64,000 nt of DNA from Desulfotomaculum copahuensis (lineage in GTDB: Bacteria; Bacillota; Desulfotomaculia; Desulfotomaculales; Desulfovirgulaceae): the NCBI RefSeq assembly GCF_001655685.1, contig NZ_LYVF01000137.1, positions 1 to 64,000 of the forward strand. Direction: 5' to 3'. The translations under genes were made by a program, and so were the position numbers. Of this stretch, positions 46,144 through 55,633 are shown piece by piece; the stretch's first letter is position 1, and each line of letters starts with the position of its first letter. The notes beneath the pieces were generated by a model that had not been told where the DNA came from, made no database searches, and saw only the letters and a program-made list of their open reading frames with translations.

Positions 46144-47184
46144 TCAACCGCAGCAGCCTTTCACCAAAACGTTCTTTGCAGCTGCTATGCACAGTTCGAC
46201 ATCATCGCTGGAAATGTCCAGGTGGGTCACCAGACGGACCGTATCGGCACCGGAAGCGTTGCATTTAACATCCCGCCCGGCCATCTGCCGTACAAAATCA
46301 CCGGCCGTGCACCGGCCCGTGAACTTAACCTGCACCATGTTGGTCTGCACTTTGTCCAAATCAATCTCCACTCCGGGTAATTCCGCCAGGCCGGCGGCCA
46401 GACGGCGGGCGTTGAGATGGTCTTCAGCCAGACGGGAAATGTTCTGCAAGGCCACCAGACCGGCCGCCGCCAGTATGCCGGCCTGACGCATGCCGCCACC
46501 CAGCGCCTTGCGGTAGCGCCGTGCTTTTTCAATGAATTCCCGGCTGCCGGCCAACAGCGAACCGACCGGCGCTCCCAGTCCCTTGGAAAGACAGAACATG
46601 ACGCTGTCACAATGTCTGGTGAATTCCCGCACATCGCAGCCGGTGGCCACGGCGGCATTGAATATGCGCGCCCCGTCCAAATGCACGGCCAGGTTCCGTT
46701 CCTGCGCCATGGCATAAAACCGGGCCATTACACCGGGCGGCATAACTGTACCGCCGCCCCGGTTGAAGGTGTTCTCCAGGCAGATCAGCCGGGTGACCGG
46801 AAAATGAATATTGGCCGGACGCAATGCCCGGCGCAGGACTTCCGGTCCCTGCGCCGTCAACAAACCGGCCGCCGGCCTGAGCTGCACACCGGCCAGCATG
46901 GCAGGCGAACCCGCCTCGTAATAATAAATATGTGCTTCCTCATCCAGAATTACTTCGTTGCCCCGCTCCGTGTGGGCGAGCAGGGCGATCTGGTTGCCCG
47001 CCGTGCCGCTGGGGACAAAAAGGGCCGCCTCCTTGCCCACCAGTTGCGCCGCCGTTTCCTGCAGCCCGTTTACTGTCGGATCCTCACCATAGACGTCATC
47101 CCCCACTTCGGCCCGGGCCATGGCCTCCCGCATCTCCCTGCCGGGCCGGGTGACCGTATCACTGCGCAGATCAATTGTTTTCAT
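46144..47184 (-). CDS. ltaE: Low-specificity L-threonine aldolase
   Basis: 346 residues from ATG 47184 behind GGGGAG. PLP enzyme that splits threonine to glycine and acetaldehyde. MKTIDLRSDTVTRPG start, GEDPTVNGLQ, and the PLP-Lys region MFCLSKGLGAPVGS. Single gene. Confidence 0.92.
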   Translation of the reverse strand: MKTIDLRSDTVTRPGREMREAMARAEVGDDVYGEDPTVNGLQETAAQLVGKEAALFVPSGTAGNQIALLAHTERGNEVILDEEAHIYYYEAGSPAMLAGVQLRPAAGLLTAQGPEVLRRALRPANIHFPVTRLICLENTFNRGGGTVMPPGVMARFYAMAQERNLAVHLDGARIFNAAVATGCDVREFTRHCDSVMFCLSKGLGAPVGSLLAGSREFIEKARRYRKALGGGMRQAGILAAAGLVALQNISRLAEDHLNARRLAAGLAELPGVEIDLDKVQTNMVQVKFTGRCTAGDFVRQMAGRDVKCNASGADTVRLVTHLDISSDDVELCIAAAKNVLVKGCCG

Positions 47185-47289
47185 CGCCAGTCTCCCCATG
47201 TGCAAATTTTGATCTACAAAAACTATCTGCTTTTTCTTGACCGGAAAAATGAAATCCTGCCTGTCCGCAAAAATAAACCGCCGGTCCGG

Positions 47290-47796
47290 CTAAAGCTCCT
47301 GTTCCACCGGCGCATTCCCGGGGGCGGCGGATGTTTTTTGCGGCACGGCCTCCAGGTAAATCACCGTTCTTTCCGCCACCACCACCAGGATTACTTTCAG
47401 CGCGTAGCGGCGTCCATCCACGTTTATTATCCGCCTGTCCACCACCCGCGGGATCAGGAGGTGATCCAGGCGGTCCACCTCCTGCCCGAGCAGGGGATGC
47501 AGCCAGTCACGCACCTTGTTTTCCACCACCAGCCGCGCCTTGGCCTGGTCCAGTTCGGGGATCTCCTTCCCCGCCGTCAGGGTAACATGCACTTCCACCG
47601 CCGTAATCGATCGCATCTGACGGTTGGCCAGACTGGCCTTGACCTGCTGTAACTCCTTTTCCGTGCTGGCCAGCTTATCCAGCAGGGCGCTGCTTTCCAG
47701 CGTCAACCGGTCCACCTGTTCGCCCAGCAAAACATTGATCAGTGCGCCCCCGGCAAGCATACCCACCAGCAGGGCGGCAAGCAGGCGCAGCTTCAT
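47290..47796 (-). CDS. ytrI: YtrI-like sporulation membrane protein
   Basis: 168 residues from ATG 47796, overlapping the ytrH stop by four bases. One N-terminal membrane segment (LLAALLVGMLAGGALINVLL), then a coiled coil (LTLESSALLDKLASTEKELQ) and an extracytoplasmic domain. Size, topology and coupling to ytrH match Bacillus YtrI. Sequence similarity itself could not be checked. Confidence 0.65.
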   Translation of the reverse strand: MKLRLLAALLVGMLAGGALINVLLGEQVDRLTLESSALLDKLASTEKELQQVKASLANRQMRSITAVEVHVTLTAGKEIPELDQAKARLVVENKVRDWLHPLLGQEVDRLDHLLIPRVVDRRIINVDGRRYALKVILVVVAERTVIYLEAVPQKTSAAPGNAPVEQEL

Positions 47797-48119
47797 TCTT
47801 TCGCCCCGCACAGGGCCAGGATCAGGTAGTGGGCCGACTGGGCACCGGCCAAGGCGCTGACAATATAGAACAACTGCTTGATCACCGAACGCATTTCACC
47901 CTGAAACAGCCCGCCCTCCAGAATTTCAAAGGTGGAAAAAGTGCCTCCGATGGCGGCGGCAATGGCCCAAATCTTCACGTCCCGGGCCAGTTTGAGCATG
48001 GTTGTCACCGGAGGCTCCCGAACCAGGACGGCGGAAAGGGAACCAACCAGGGAAGCCCCGAGCAGGACACCCAAAGCAGTAAAATAGATCAGTACCAGCT
48101 TGTTGATAAAAGTTTCCAT
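47793..48119 (-). CDS. ytrH: YtrH family sporulation membrane protein
   Basis: 108 residues with three membrane segments. KLVLIYFTALGVLLGASLVGSL, AIAAAIGGTFSTFEILEGGLF and QLFYIVSALAGAQSAHYLIL are typical of YtrH, a small SigE-dependent protein needed for efficient sporulation. Followed by ytrI. Confidence 0.85.
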   Translation of the reverse strand: METFINKLVLIYFTALGVLLGASLVGSLSAVLVREPPVTTMLKLARDVKIWAIAAAIGGTFSTFEILEGGLFQGEMRSVIKQLFYIVSALAGAQSAHYLILALCGAKE

Positions 48120-48249
48120 GCCGGTCCACCCCCCCGGGCAAGTTTATAAATAGATATTTCCTGCACCGGAAGGATATGCCTAATCCGGAATTGCTCCGGT
48201 GTACGGTAGAAAAACCAGTCTGCTCCGTGTTAAATTTTAGTAAAAACAC

Positions 48250-48278
48250 TTGCTTTATGCCAGCAGCCGTGCTATTAT
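48250..48278 (+). promoter_or_regulatory. Sigma-A promoter of the small RNA candidate
   Basis: TTGCTT (48250-48255), 17-base spacer, TATTAT (48273-48278). No coding gene follows on this strand. Confidence 0.7.
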
Positions 48279-48284
48279 TAATTA

Positions 48285-48403
48285 TGGCAGATGGCACGCC
48301 GGCATTCGCCGGACGGCAGACGACCCCCAGGGGAAACGCGGCCGCCGGGCGAGGCGTGGGAACTGCCGGAAGAGGCCGCCTCTAAAAGGGCGGTTTTATT
48401 TTT
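48285..48403 (+). ncRNA. Free-standing structured small RNA candidate (~119 nt)
   Basis: Starts about seven bases after a sigma-A promoter and ends in CCGCC-tctaaaag-GGCGG TTTTATTTTT. Outer helix GGCAG (48286-48290) with CTGCC (48363-48367); inner CACGCC (48295-48300) with GGCGTG (48353-48358); hairpin CCGGC-ATTC-GCCGG (48299-48312). I could not match it to a known riboswitch, 6S or SRP RNA. Only minus-strand tRNAs follow, so a leader role is unlikely. Confidence 0.55.
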
Positions 48404-48456
48404 CCCCCAAAAAAGCCCGCCCGTTCAAGCCAGGCAGGCTGATATCAACGCATATA

Positions 48457-48540
48457 TGGTGCGGGCGGTGAGAGTCGAACTCACACGGTTTTACCCACCG
48501 GATCCTAAGTCCGGCGCGTCTGCCATTCCGCCACGCCCGC
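48457..48540 (-). tRNA. tRNA-Leu (anticodon TAG)
   Basis: GCGGGCG acceptor stem, long variable arm, anticodon loop CTTAGGA, encoded CCA. Confidence 0.95.
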
Positions 48541-48543
48541 AAA

Positions 48544-48619
48544 TGGTGAGCCATCGGGGACTCGAACCCCGGACACCCTGATTAAAAGTCAGGTGCTCTA
48601 CCAGCTGAGCTAATGGCTC
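48544..48619 (-). tRNA. tRNA-Lys (anticodon TTT)
   Basis: GAGCCAT acceptor stem, anticodon loop CTTTTAA, encoded CCA. Confidence 0.95.
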
Positions 48620-48647
48620 ATTAAAGTTGCCTCAATAATAAAAAAAA

Positions 48648-48723
48648 TGGCTGGGGCGGCTGGATTCGAACCAACGAAATGGCGGGTCCAAAGCCCGCTG
48701 CCTTACCGCTTGGCTACGCCCCA
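48648..48723 (-). tRNA. tRNA-Gln (anticodon TTG)
   Basis: TGGGGCG acceptor strand, anticodon loop CTTTGGA, encoded CCA. Confidence 0.95.
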
Positions 48724-48726
48724 GTA

Positions 48727-48804
48727 TGGGGTGGAAGATGGGACTCGAACCCACGACCCCCAGAGCCACAATCTGGTGCTCTAACCAACTGAGCTACATC
48801 CACC
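48727..48804 (-). tRNA. tRNA-His (anticodon GTG)
   Basis: Anticodon loop TTGTGGC, discriminator C and encoded G-1 as needed for HisRS. Acceptor GTGGATG against CTTCCAC leaves one U-U mismatch at 6-67. Confidence 0.92.
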
Positions 48805-49046
48805 ATACCTCTGCTATTATGCTTCCGGGAGCTGTCATTCACCGGGATGTGGCTTCCCTTTTCCCCGGCCATCCGGGTTTTTCTTCCCGTCAGCAAAACT
48901 TATTTTAGCAAATCGCATATCAAAAGTCAAGGTGAACGGCCGGGTAAATATTAATTCCGCCATTGCACTTTCCTGACCGCCGGTGGTGAATATATCACCG
49001 GAAGCAATTGAAAACTGGCATCCGGCGCCGCTTTCGCCACACCGGT

Positions 49047-49571
49047 TCAAACACATGCCGGTACGGCCTTTACCGGCGCCGCCGTCCAGGCACAAATCCG
49101 GTTGTGCGCGCTCAGCACTTTGAACAGATCCACATCCCGGGCAAAGCCGCAGCTCACAAAAAATTTCCGCCCGGCGCTGGTTACATGGTCCACGTAGAAT
49201 ACCGTTCCCGGAGGGCAGGATTGTTCCAGATAACCAAGTATGGTTCTTCCATATCCCTTTCTTCTCAACTCTTTTTTCACCAGGATGATGTCAATACCGA
49301 TCAGCCCGGCCTTTTCCGCTCCATAAACGCAGTAGCCACAGGGTTGGTCATCCCGGCCGGTAAGCAATAAAATATACTTTTCCACCAGCGTTTTAAAACC
49401 GTGATAGTCCGGGTTGAGTTCGCCCAAATCGTCAAACTGTTTGCGGTATTCTTCAAAAACTTCAAGCGAAACGGGTTTCACCCCGGGCAAACGGGATAAA
49501 AAATAATCATTCAAACCTTTCCCGCCGGCCGGGGAGTAAAGATAAAAATGATGGCGCTCCTGACAACTCAA
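49047..49571 (-). CDS. GNAT-family acetyltransferase
   Basis: 174 residues. The acetyl-CoA motif A is IDIILVKKELRRKGYGRTIL (RRxGxG). A C-terminal VTSAGRKFFVSCGF is typical of the last beta strand and helix. Substrate unknown. Start overlaps the EamA gene stop by four bases (ATGA), so it is co-translated with that exporter; the pair might handle one small metabolite. Confidence 0.7.
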   Translation of the reverse strand: MSCQERHHFYLYSPAGGKGLNDYFLSRLPGVKPVSLEVFEEYRKQFDDLGELNPDYHGFKTLVEKYILLLTGRDDQPCGYCVYGAEKAGLIGIDIILVKKELRRKGYGRTILGYLEQSCPPGTVFYVDHVTSAGRKFFVSCGFARDVDLFKVLSAHNRICAWTAAPVKAVPACV

Positions 49572-50431
49572 TGCAGCTCCACCTCACCTTTCACAGGCGG
49601 TTTGACATGTAAAACCATAATTGCCGTCAGTACCAGCAGGCCGCCGGTAACCTGCCACGGCCCGAGCCGTTCGCGGAAAATCAGCGCCGACATAATCACC
49701 GTCAAAACCGGTTCCAGTGTGCTGATGATGGCCGCACGGCCGGCCTCGATCCGGGTCAGTGCGGCATAAAGCAATATAATGGCCATAACGGTAGCAACAA
49801 CTGCCAGGGCGGTGATCCAAATCCAACCGGAAAACTGAAAGCCAAAATCCAGTTGCCCGGAAAAAAGGCCGTACAAACCAAACCCCAGCGCAGCAAAACC
49901 AAGCACATAACCGGTGGCAGCCAGGGAATGGTCATTATGATCGAGCACCCGGTTGCCCAACAGCAGGTAGGCGGCGTATGACAGGGAAGCACCCAGGGCC
50001 AGCAGAACACCCGGCAGGCTGACCTTGCCTGCAGCGGTACCCAGAACCATGAGCAAACCGGCCGCCGACATGACCAGGGCCGCTGTTTTGTTCCCGGTCA
50101 ACGGGCGCCGGTAGAAAAGCACCTCTCCGGCCGCCACCAGTGCCGGGTGGGTATAAAGCAGCATGGATGCCAGCGAGGCCGGAATAAGCCGCAGTGACGC
50201 AAACAAACAGGAGGTGGCGATGCCGTAGCCCAGCAAGGCCAGGAAAAAGTACGCCCCCAGTTCCCGCCGCGCCGTTGCGGCCGACTGCCGGCTGCATGCA
50301 ATGACAGCCCAGATCACCAGGGCGGCCAGGATAAACCGGGCAAACAGGAGGGTCGTCAGATTGACATGACCGGCATAGGCCAGTTTGGCAAAAACAGCCG
50401 TAAACGAAAAGCAGACGGCCGAGGCGGCCAC
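49568..50431 (-). CDS. EamA/DMT-family transporter
   Basis: About 287 residues, ten predicted membrane helices in two EamA repeats (residues ~1-130 and 140-280; second repeat with TRIEAGRAAIISTLEPVLTVI). Exports small metabolites such as amino acids. The GTG start is not strongly supported; the frame is open some way upstream without a better start codon. Confidence 0.75.
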   Translation of the reverse strand: MAASAVCFSFTAVFAKLAYAGHVNLTTLLFARFILAALVIWAVIACSRQSAATARRELGAYFFLALLGYGIATSCLFASLRLIPASLASMLLYTHPALVAAGEVLFYRRPLTGNKTAALVMSAAGLLMVLGTAAGKVSLPGVLLALGASLSYAAYLLLGNRVLDHNDHSLAATGYVLGFAALGFGLYGLFSGQLDFGFQFSGWIWITALAVVATVMAIILLYAALTRIEAGRAAIISTLEPVLTVIMSALIFRERLGPWQVTGGLLVLTAIMVLHVKPPVKGEVELH

Positions 50432-50627
50432 TAGCAGGGCACCGGTTCTTTCCCGCTGATTAATTATACCACGTCACCAGCTTTTTGGATCAGAATTTTC
50501 AGAACGGCTTTCCGGACAGCGGGTAAAAATGAAATATTTCCGCCGCAACCGCAGCGAACCCACCCGGAAGATTTAATCAACACGCTCCGGAAAGCCGCGG
50601 GGGCGGATTGCAGTCCAGGCGGATGAC

Positions 50628-51350
50628 CTATAATATTTTACTTAAAAAGCTCTGCAACCGTTCGTTGCCCGGACGGCTGAAAATTTGTCCGGGAGCGCCT
50701 TCTTCCAGTATTTTCCCTTCATCCATGAACAAAACCCGGTCGCCCACTTCGCGGGCGAAACCCATTTCGTGGGTCACCACCACCATGGTCATGCCCTCCC
50801 GGGCCAGGTCTTTCATCACCGCCAGCACCTCGCCGACCATTTCCGGGTCCAGCGCCGAGGTGGGTTCATCAAAAAGCATTATTTTCGGACGCATGGCCAG
50901 CGCCCGGGCGATGGCCACACGCTGCTGCTGACCGCCCGACAACTGATCCGGATAAACATCCGCCTTGTCGCTTAAACCAACTTTGGCCAGCAGGTTGTAA
51001 GCCACCTCCCGGGCCTGCGCCCTGCTCATGCGTCGCACCCGCAGGGGCGCCAGGGTGATGTTTTCCAGCGCCGTTTTATGTGGGAACAGGTTGAAGCGCT
51101 GAAAGACCATGCCCACTTCCTGCCTGATTTCATTGATATTTGTTTTGGGATCGGTCAGACAAACCCCGTCCACCACCACTTCCCCGGCAGTCGGTTCTTC
51201 GAGCAGGTTCAAGCAGCGCAGGAAAGTGCTCTTGCCGGAGCCGCTGGGGCCGATCACCACCACCACTTCCTGCGGGGCAATCCGGCAGTCGATGCCGCGC
51301 AGCACTTCCAGCCGGCCGAAGTGTTTATGGAGGTTGGTTACTTTAATCAC
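50628..51350 (-). CDS. glnQ: Polar amino acid ABC transporter ATP-binding protein
   Basis: 240 residues. Walker [16 protein letters not shown], signature [15 protein letters not shown], Walker [16 protein letters not shown], switch His in [10 protein letters not shown]. GlnQ-type subunit. GTG start overlaps the permease gene by eight bases. Third gene of the glnH-glnP-glnQ operon. Confidence 0.93.
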   Translation of the reverse strand: MIKVTNLHKHFGRLEVLRGIDCRIAPQEVVVVIGPSGSGKSTFLRCLNLLEEPTAGEVVVDGVCLTDPKTNINEIRQEVGMVFQRFNLFPHKTALENITLAPLRVRRMSRAQAREVAYNLLAKVGLSDKADVYPDQLSGGQQQRVAIARALAMRPKIMLFDEPTSALDPEMVGEVLAVMKDLAREGMTMVVVTHEMGFAREVGDRVLFMDEGKILEEGAPGQIFSRPGNERLQSFLSKIL

Positions 51351-52038
51351 CGGTCTTCAACCTCCTTTCCAGGTAGTCCACCAGGCGGGAAAATGACAAT
51401 GTCATGACCAGGTAAATAAAAGCCACCGACAGATAAATGGCAAAAGCTTGATAGGTTGCCCCCACAATGAGCTGACCGCGCCGGAACAGCTCTTCAAAAC
51501 CAATCACGGACAACAGGGATGTGTCCTTCATCATGGCGATGAATTCATTGCCCAGGGGCGGGATGACCCGTTTGAAGGCCTGGGGCAGGATTACATAACG
51601 CATGGCCTGGGCGTTGGTCATGCCCAGGGAGCGCGCCGCCTCGGTTTGCCCTTTTTCTATGGACTGCACACCGGCGCGGAAAATCTCAGCGATGTAGGCA
51701 CCGCTGTTCAAACTGCAGGAAATTACGGCTGCAACGAAAATCGGGATGTTATCAAAAAAAGGAGTAATTCCATACGCATACACCAGATAATCCTGAAAAG
51801 AACGCATGACCTGGGGAATACCGAAATATACAATCACAATCTGCACCAAAAGAGGTGTGCCGCGAAAAAAGTCCACATAACAGGTGCCCAGAAAACGGAG
51901 CAGCCGGTTTTTGGAAAGCCGGGACAAGCCGCCGATCAGACCCAGAATGCAGCCGATGGAAACGGCCAGGGCGGTGATTTCCAGCGTTTTCCCCGCCCCC
52001 AGCAATAGAACGGGCAGGGAATGAATGGCAATCTGCAA
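51343..52038 (-). CDS. glnP: Polar amino acid ABC transporter permease
   Basis: 231 residues from TTG 52038, eight bases behind AAGGAG; a longer frame goes to 52080. HisM/GlnP-type permease with about five membrane segments and the EAA loop [20 protein letters not shown]. Works with the flanking binding protein and ATPase. Confidence 0.9.
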   Translation of the reverse strand: MQIAIHSLPVLLLGAGKTLEITALAVSIGCILGLIGGLSRLSKNRLLRFLGTCYVDFFRGTPLLVQIVIVYFGIPQVMRSFQDYLVYAYGITPFFDNIPIFVAAVISCSLNSGAYIAEIFRAGVQSIEKGQTEAARSLGMTNAQAMRYVILPQAFKRVIPPLGNEFIAMMKDTSLLSVIGFEELFRRGQLIVGATYQAFAIYLSVAFIYLVMTLSFSRLVDYLERRLKTGD

Positions 52039-52118
52039 ATTTTCCACTCCTTGATGCCGGACAGGAAATATGCGTAACACAGAGTGCTACGCATATTCAA
52101 TGTCCAGCTGTTTTCTCT

Positions 52119-52952
52119 CTACTTGGCCGGCGGTTCCCCGGGCAGGAAGTCCGGCGGGGCCTGACCGAACCATTTCTTGTAAATTTCAGCAAACTGGCCG
52201 TTTTTCTTCAATGTTTCCAGCGCACTGTTTATTTTGGCCAGGGTTTCCGGTTTGCTCTTGGGCACAGCAATGCCGTAAACTTCACTGGTGCGCAGATCGC
52301 CCACCAGCTTGACATCTTTATTACCCTGCTTGATAAAGTAGGCGTTGACCGGATAGTCGTTGACCACGGCGTCCACATTACCGTTTTTCAAAGCCATAAA
52401 GGCTTCGTTGATTGTATTGTAATCGGTGACCTTGGCGCCGGGAATTTTCCGGGCTTCGTCGGCACCGGTGGTGGCGATCTGAACGCCGATTTTCTTCCCT
52501 TTCAGGTCATTCCATCCCTTGATCGAGTTGTTGCTCGCCTGTACGATGATGCTTTGACCGGACTGGTAATAGGGCAGGGAGAAGTTGACCTTTTTCTTAC
52601 GCTCGGCGTTGATGGTCATCGCCGAAATGGCCGCGTCCACACTGGAGCTTTCCAAAGCCGGTACGATGCCGTCAAAGTTCATGCTGCGTACCTTGACATC
52701 CCAGTTGTTCACCTTGCCGATAGCATTAATGAGGTCCATGTCAAAACCGATATAGTTTCCGGTGCTGGTATCCTGAAACTCAAACGGGGCATAAGCTGTA
52801 TCGGACGCCACCCGGACCACCTGTTTTCCCGTCGCCTGCTGTTCCCCGCCGGCTTTGTTCTGCGCCGCCTGCTGGCCGCCGCAACCGGCCGCCGCCAGGG
52901 CCACCGCCAGCACTACCAGGACGGTCAAGGCCCACTTGAAGCTTTTCTGCAA
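52119..52952 (-). CDS. glnH: Polar amino acid ABC transporter substrate-binding lipoprotein
   Basis: 277 residues from TTG 52952, eight bases behind GAGGAGG. Lipoprotein signal with LAAAGCGG (lipobox Cys). SBP_bac_3 features: VRVASDTAYAPFEFQDTSTG, GFDMDLINAIGK, and MTINAERKKKVNFSLPYYQSG. Binds glutamine- or other polar amino acids outside the cell. First gene of the operon. Confidence 0.9.
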   Translation of the reverse strand: MQKSFKWALTVLVVLAVALAAAGCGGQQAAQNKAGGEQQATGKQVVRVASDTAYAPFEFQDTSTGNYIGFDMDLINAIGKVNNWDVKVRSMNFDGIVPALESSSVDAAISAMTINAERKKKVNFSLPYYQSGQSIIVQASNNSIKGWNDLKGKKIGVQIATTGADEARKIPGAKVTDYNTINEAFMALKNGNVDAVVNDYPVNAYFIKQGNKDVKLVGDLRTSEVYGIAVPKSKPETLAKINSALETLKKNGQFAEIYKKWFGQAPPDFLPGEPPAK

Positions 52953-53206
52953 TTCCACTACCTCCTCGGAAATCAGTAGAAGTTTTTCCGCCGGGGGAAG
53001 ACCCCGGCCCGGGTTACGACCCGGACACTGGAACGGTCATTTTGTGCAAGGCCGCTATTATTAGCTCCGCAACACCTCCCGTTTCATTTACACAAACAAT
53101 AAATTTTCGCTCCAAAACGAAAAAATCCTGCAAAGCAGGTTATAATTATTCAACATATTGACTACCTTTCAAAATGATGAGAGAATAAAAAAGATTCCGG
53201 GCGGGG

Positions 53207-54130
53207 GTGGCTGCATTGGCGGGAACAAAACAAATGCGGGCGGATCTGGCACTGCTGGCCGTCACTTTCATCTGGGGCGCCACTTTCGTGGTCGTACAGG
53301 ATGCCCTGGGCGGCATCGGCCCTTACTATTTTCTGGCCCTGCGCTTTTTGCTGGCTTTTTTGTTTTTACTGGCTGTTTTTTACAAACAGTTCCAGTCGCT
53401 GGACCGGCCCACTTTAGCCGCCGGCACACTGATCGGCCTGTTTCTTTTCGGCGGCTACGCCTTTCAAACCGTCGGCCTGCAATATACCAGCGCCGCCAAT
53501 GCCGGCTTTATCACCGGGCTTTCAGTGGTGCTGGTGCCCGTATTCAGCTCTTTGCTCACCCGGCGTTTACCCAACCTTTTTGTGGCCGGAGGCGTGCTCA
53601 GCGCCACTGTTGGTTTGGCCCTGCTTTCCCTGGGCAACGGCTTGCAGGTGAACTACGGCGACCTGCTGGTGTTTTTCTGCGCCGTCTGTTTTGCCATGCA
53701 TATTATCCTGGTCGGTCACTACGCCGCTCATCACAATCCGGTCATACTGACCACCATTCAAATCGGCGTGGTTTCGCTGATCAGTTTTCTTTTCGGCCTG
53801 GGCCTGGAAACCATGCCCGCGCACTTCACCCGTCCCGTTTGGACGGCTTTCCTGATCACGGCCATACCGGCCACTTCCCTGGCCTTTCTGATTCAAAACA
53901 AGATGCAGCGCTTTACGTCGCCCACACACACGGCGATCATCTTTTCCACAGAACCGGTTTTTGCCGCTCTGGCCGCCTTCCTGCTGGCCGGCGAAATCCT
54001 CACCCTGCGCCAGTTGACTGGTTGCGCCCTGATCCTGGGCGGCATGCTGCTGGCCGAGTTGAAGGGCAGCCAGGGTGACACGCCGGCCCTGCCCGCCAAA
54101 CAGGAAGAAAGCACTGCCGGCAGCCAGTGA
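53207..54130 (+). CDS. EamA/DMT-family transporter
   Basis: About 307 residues with ten membrane segments. Typical opening LALLAVTFIWGATFVVVQDA and second-repeat end PTHTAIIFSTEPVFAALAAF. Probably exports amino acids or related metabolites. Start is GTG 53207 or, better placed behind GGGGGTGG, TTG 53216. Divergent from glnH. Confidence 0.85.
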   Translation: MAALAGTKQMRADLALLAVTFIWGATFVVVQDALGGIGPYYFLALRFLLAFLFLLAVFYKQFQSLDRPTLAAGTLIGLFLFGGYAFQTVGLQYTSAANAGFITGLSVVLVPVFSSLLTRRLPNLFVAGGVLSATVGLALLSLGNGLQVNYGDLLVFFCAVCFAMHIILVGHYAAHHNPVILTTIQIGVVSLISFLFGLGLETMPAHFTRPVWTAFLITAIPATSLAFLIQNKMQRFTSPTHTAIIFSTEPVFAALAAFLLAGEILTLRQLTGCALILGGMLLAELKGSQGDTPALPAKQEESTAGSQ

Positions 54131-54327
54131 ACGGCGGCACAGCCGGCAGGGTACACGCCCGGACAGCCAACCCCGACACCCCGGCGTTCTGACGCCCGGG
54201 CGGCGTCAAAACGCTTCCACCGGCAACAAGCCCTTTTTAGGGTTACGTGCTGGGGGCAAGGCCGGCCGGGTTAAAATCAAGCGAAGCCGCAACCCGGCGC
54301 CGCGGCCTCACTTTAATACCACTAAAT

Positions 54328-54609
54328 TCAAAGCAATTCCGTTTTCACATCCACCACTTCCACCGTTCCCAGGCCCTGCACAAAACGGATCACCGCTGCA
54401 AGGGTCCGATGAACATGGGCGCTTTCATTGCTGACAAAAGAAACACCCACCGTGGAAAACTGCCAGGCATCCTGTTTGCCTACTTCAGCCGCCGATACGT
54501 TGTAACGTGCCTTCACTTTGTCCAGCAGGCTTTTCAGCACACGCCGCTTGCCTTTGAGCGATGTGGCTTCATTAATAAACAGCTCCAGGGTGAGCAGCCC
54601 GACCACCAA
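54328..54609 (-). CDS. DUF503/YlxP-like protein
   Basis: 93 residues. MVVGLLTLELFINEATSLKG then KRRVLKSLLDKVKARYNVS and EVGKQDAWQFSTVGVSFVS is the full DUF503 pattern. Small ferredoxin-like-fold protein, often near rbfA; function not settled. Single gene here. Confidence 0.9.
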   Translation of the reverse strand: MVVGLLTLELFINEATSLKGKRRVLKSLLDKVKARYNVSAAEVGKQDAWQFSTVGVSFVSNESAHVHRTLAAVIRFVQGLGTVEVVDVKTELL

Positions 54610-54921
54610 TGTGCAATTCCCCCCAGCCTTTTTTCTGCACAGTACTATACCTGTCTTACTATATATTCACCGGAAGTGGTTTTCATCCTGTTTTGCCTCT
54701 TTAAAAAGCTTCCGGGGCATTTGCCCGAAAGCAGCCGGCATGCTTACCTGGACATTTTCCAGCTTTTAGGGCAAAAGGACAAAAGCCCCTGGCACCAACC
54801 CGGGGTGATTATTTCCTAAACCATCTTCTTGTTATGATGTCAAGCATTTTTAAATAAGCCCTTCTGCAGAATTCGCCATAAAGCAAAGGAGCCGCAAACC
54901 ATTGCGACTCCCTCGTTTTCC

Positions 54922-54996
54922 TGGAGCTGGTGGTCGGATTCGAACCGACGGCCTGCGCATTACGAGTGCGCTGCTCTACCCCTGAGCCACACCAGC
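54922..54996 (-). tRNA. tRNA-Thr (anticodon CGT)
   Basis: GCTGGTG acceptor, anticodon loop CTCGTAA, encoded CCA. A GAGTCGCAA...TTTGCGGCTC hairpin follows it on the minus strand (about 54886-54914) as a likely terminator. Confidence 0.95.
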
Positions 54997-55037
54997 ACTT
55001 CCCCGTACCGGTTGATTATTCAATACGTCAGATATAC

Positions 55038-55628
55038 TTACAAACCGGACGCGTCTATTATATTACCGCAAGCAGCCCTGTTTGTCAACCGGTAACGGCC
55101 GCCCGGACCGGGTTCCCGGCCTTCCAGCGCCAGCAGGCGGGATTTCAGGGCCAGGCCACCGCCGAAGCCGCCCGGTGAACCGTCGTGGCGCACTACCCGG
55201 TGGCAGGGAATCACCAACGGCACCCGGTTTTCCCCCAGGGCGCCACCCACCGCACGGATTGCCCGGGGACGGCCGATGGCGGCCGCCACCTGGCGGTAGG
55301 ACCACAGTTCGCCATAGGCGATTTGGCGCACGAACTCCAGCACCTGCCGCTGAAACGGCGTACACCAGGAAATATCCACCGGAATACCGGCAAAAGACAC
55401 CTCTTCCCCCTGGAAATAACGGTTGAGCTTTTCCTCCAGCGCTCCAGCCGGACTGTTAATACCGGCCTGTTCATAAACCGGCATTTCACCCGTGCTGACA
55501 AACATGCCCCTGATTGAAACCAGCGCTTCTTCCGGACTGGTGCGGGGAAAATCCAGGCCTCCCAGGCCACGCCCGGTCCAGGCCGTTGCCACCCAGCCCG
55601 CCGGCGTTGAGATTAAATAAATGCCCAA
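55038..55628 (-). CDS. ogt: Methylated-DNA--protein-cysteine methyltransferase
   Basis: 196 residues. C-terminal active-site motif VIPCHRVVRHDGSPGGFGGG with the alkyl-accepting Cys, and the HTH part VAAAIGRPRAIRAVGGALGENR. Repairs O6-methylguanine by suicidal transfer. TTG start behind AAAGGGTGA. Last gene of cysK-eamA-ogt. Confidence 0.93.
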   Translation of the reverse strand: MGIYLISTPAGWVATAWTGRGLGGLDFPRTSPEEALVSIRGMFVSTGEMPVYEQAGINSPAGALEEKLNRYFQGEEVSFAGIPVDISWCTPFQRQVLEFVRQIAYGELWSYRQVAAAIGRPRAIRAVGGALGENRVPLVIPCHRVVRHDGSPGGFGGGLALKSRLLALEGREPGPGGRYRLTNRAACGNIIDASGL

Positions 55629-55633
55629 TCATT

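Noticed and set aside
48285-48403. ZTP, c-di-GMP or fluoride riboswitch
   Set aside because: Key conserved strings of these classes are missing, and no gene follows on the same strand.
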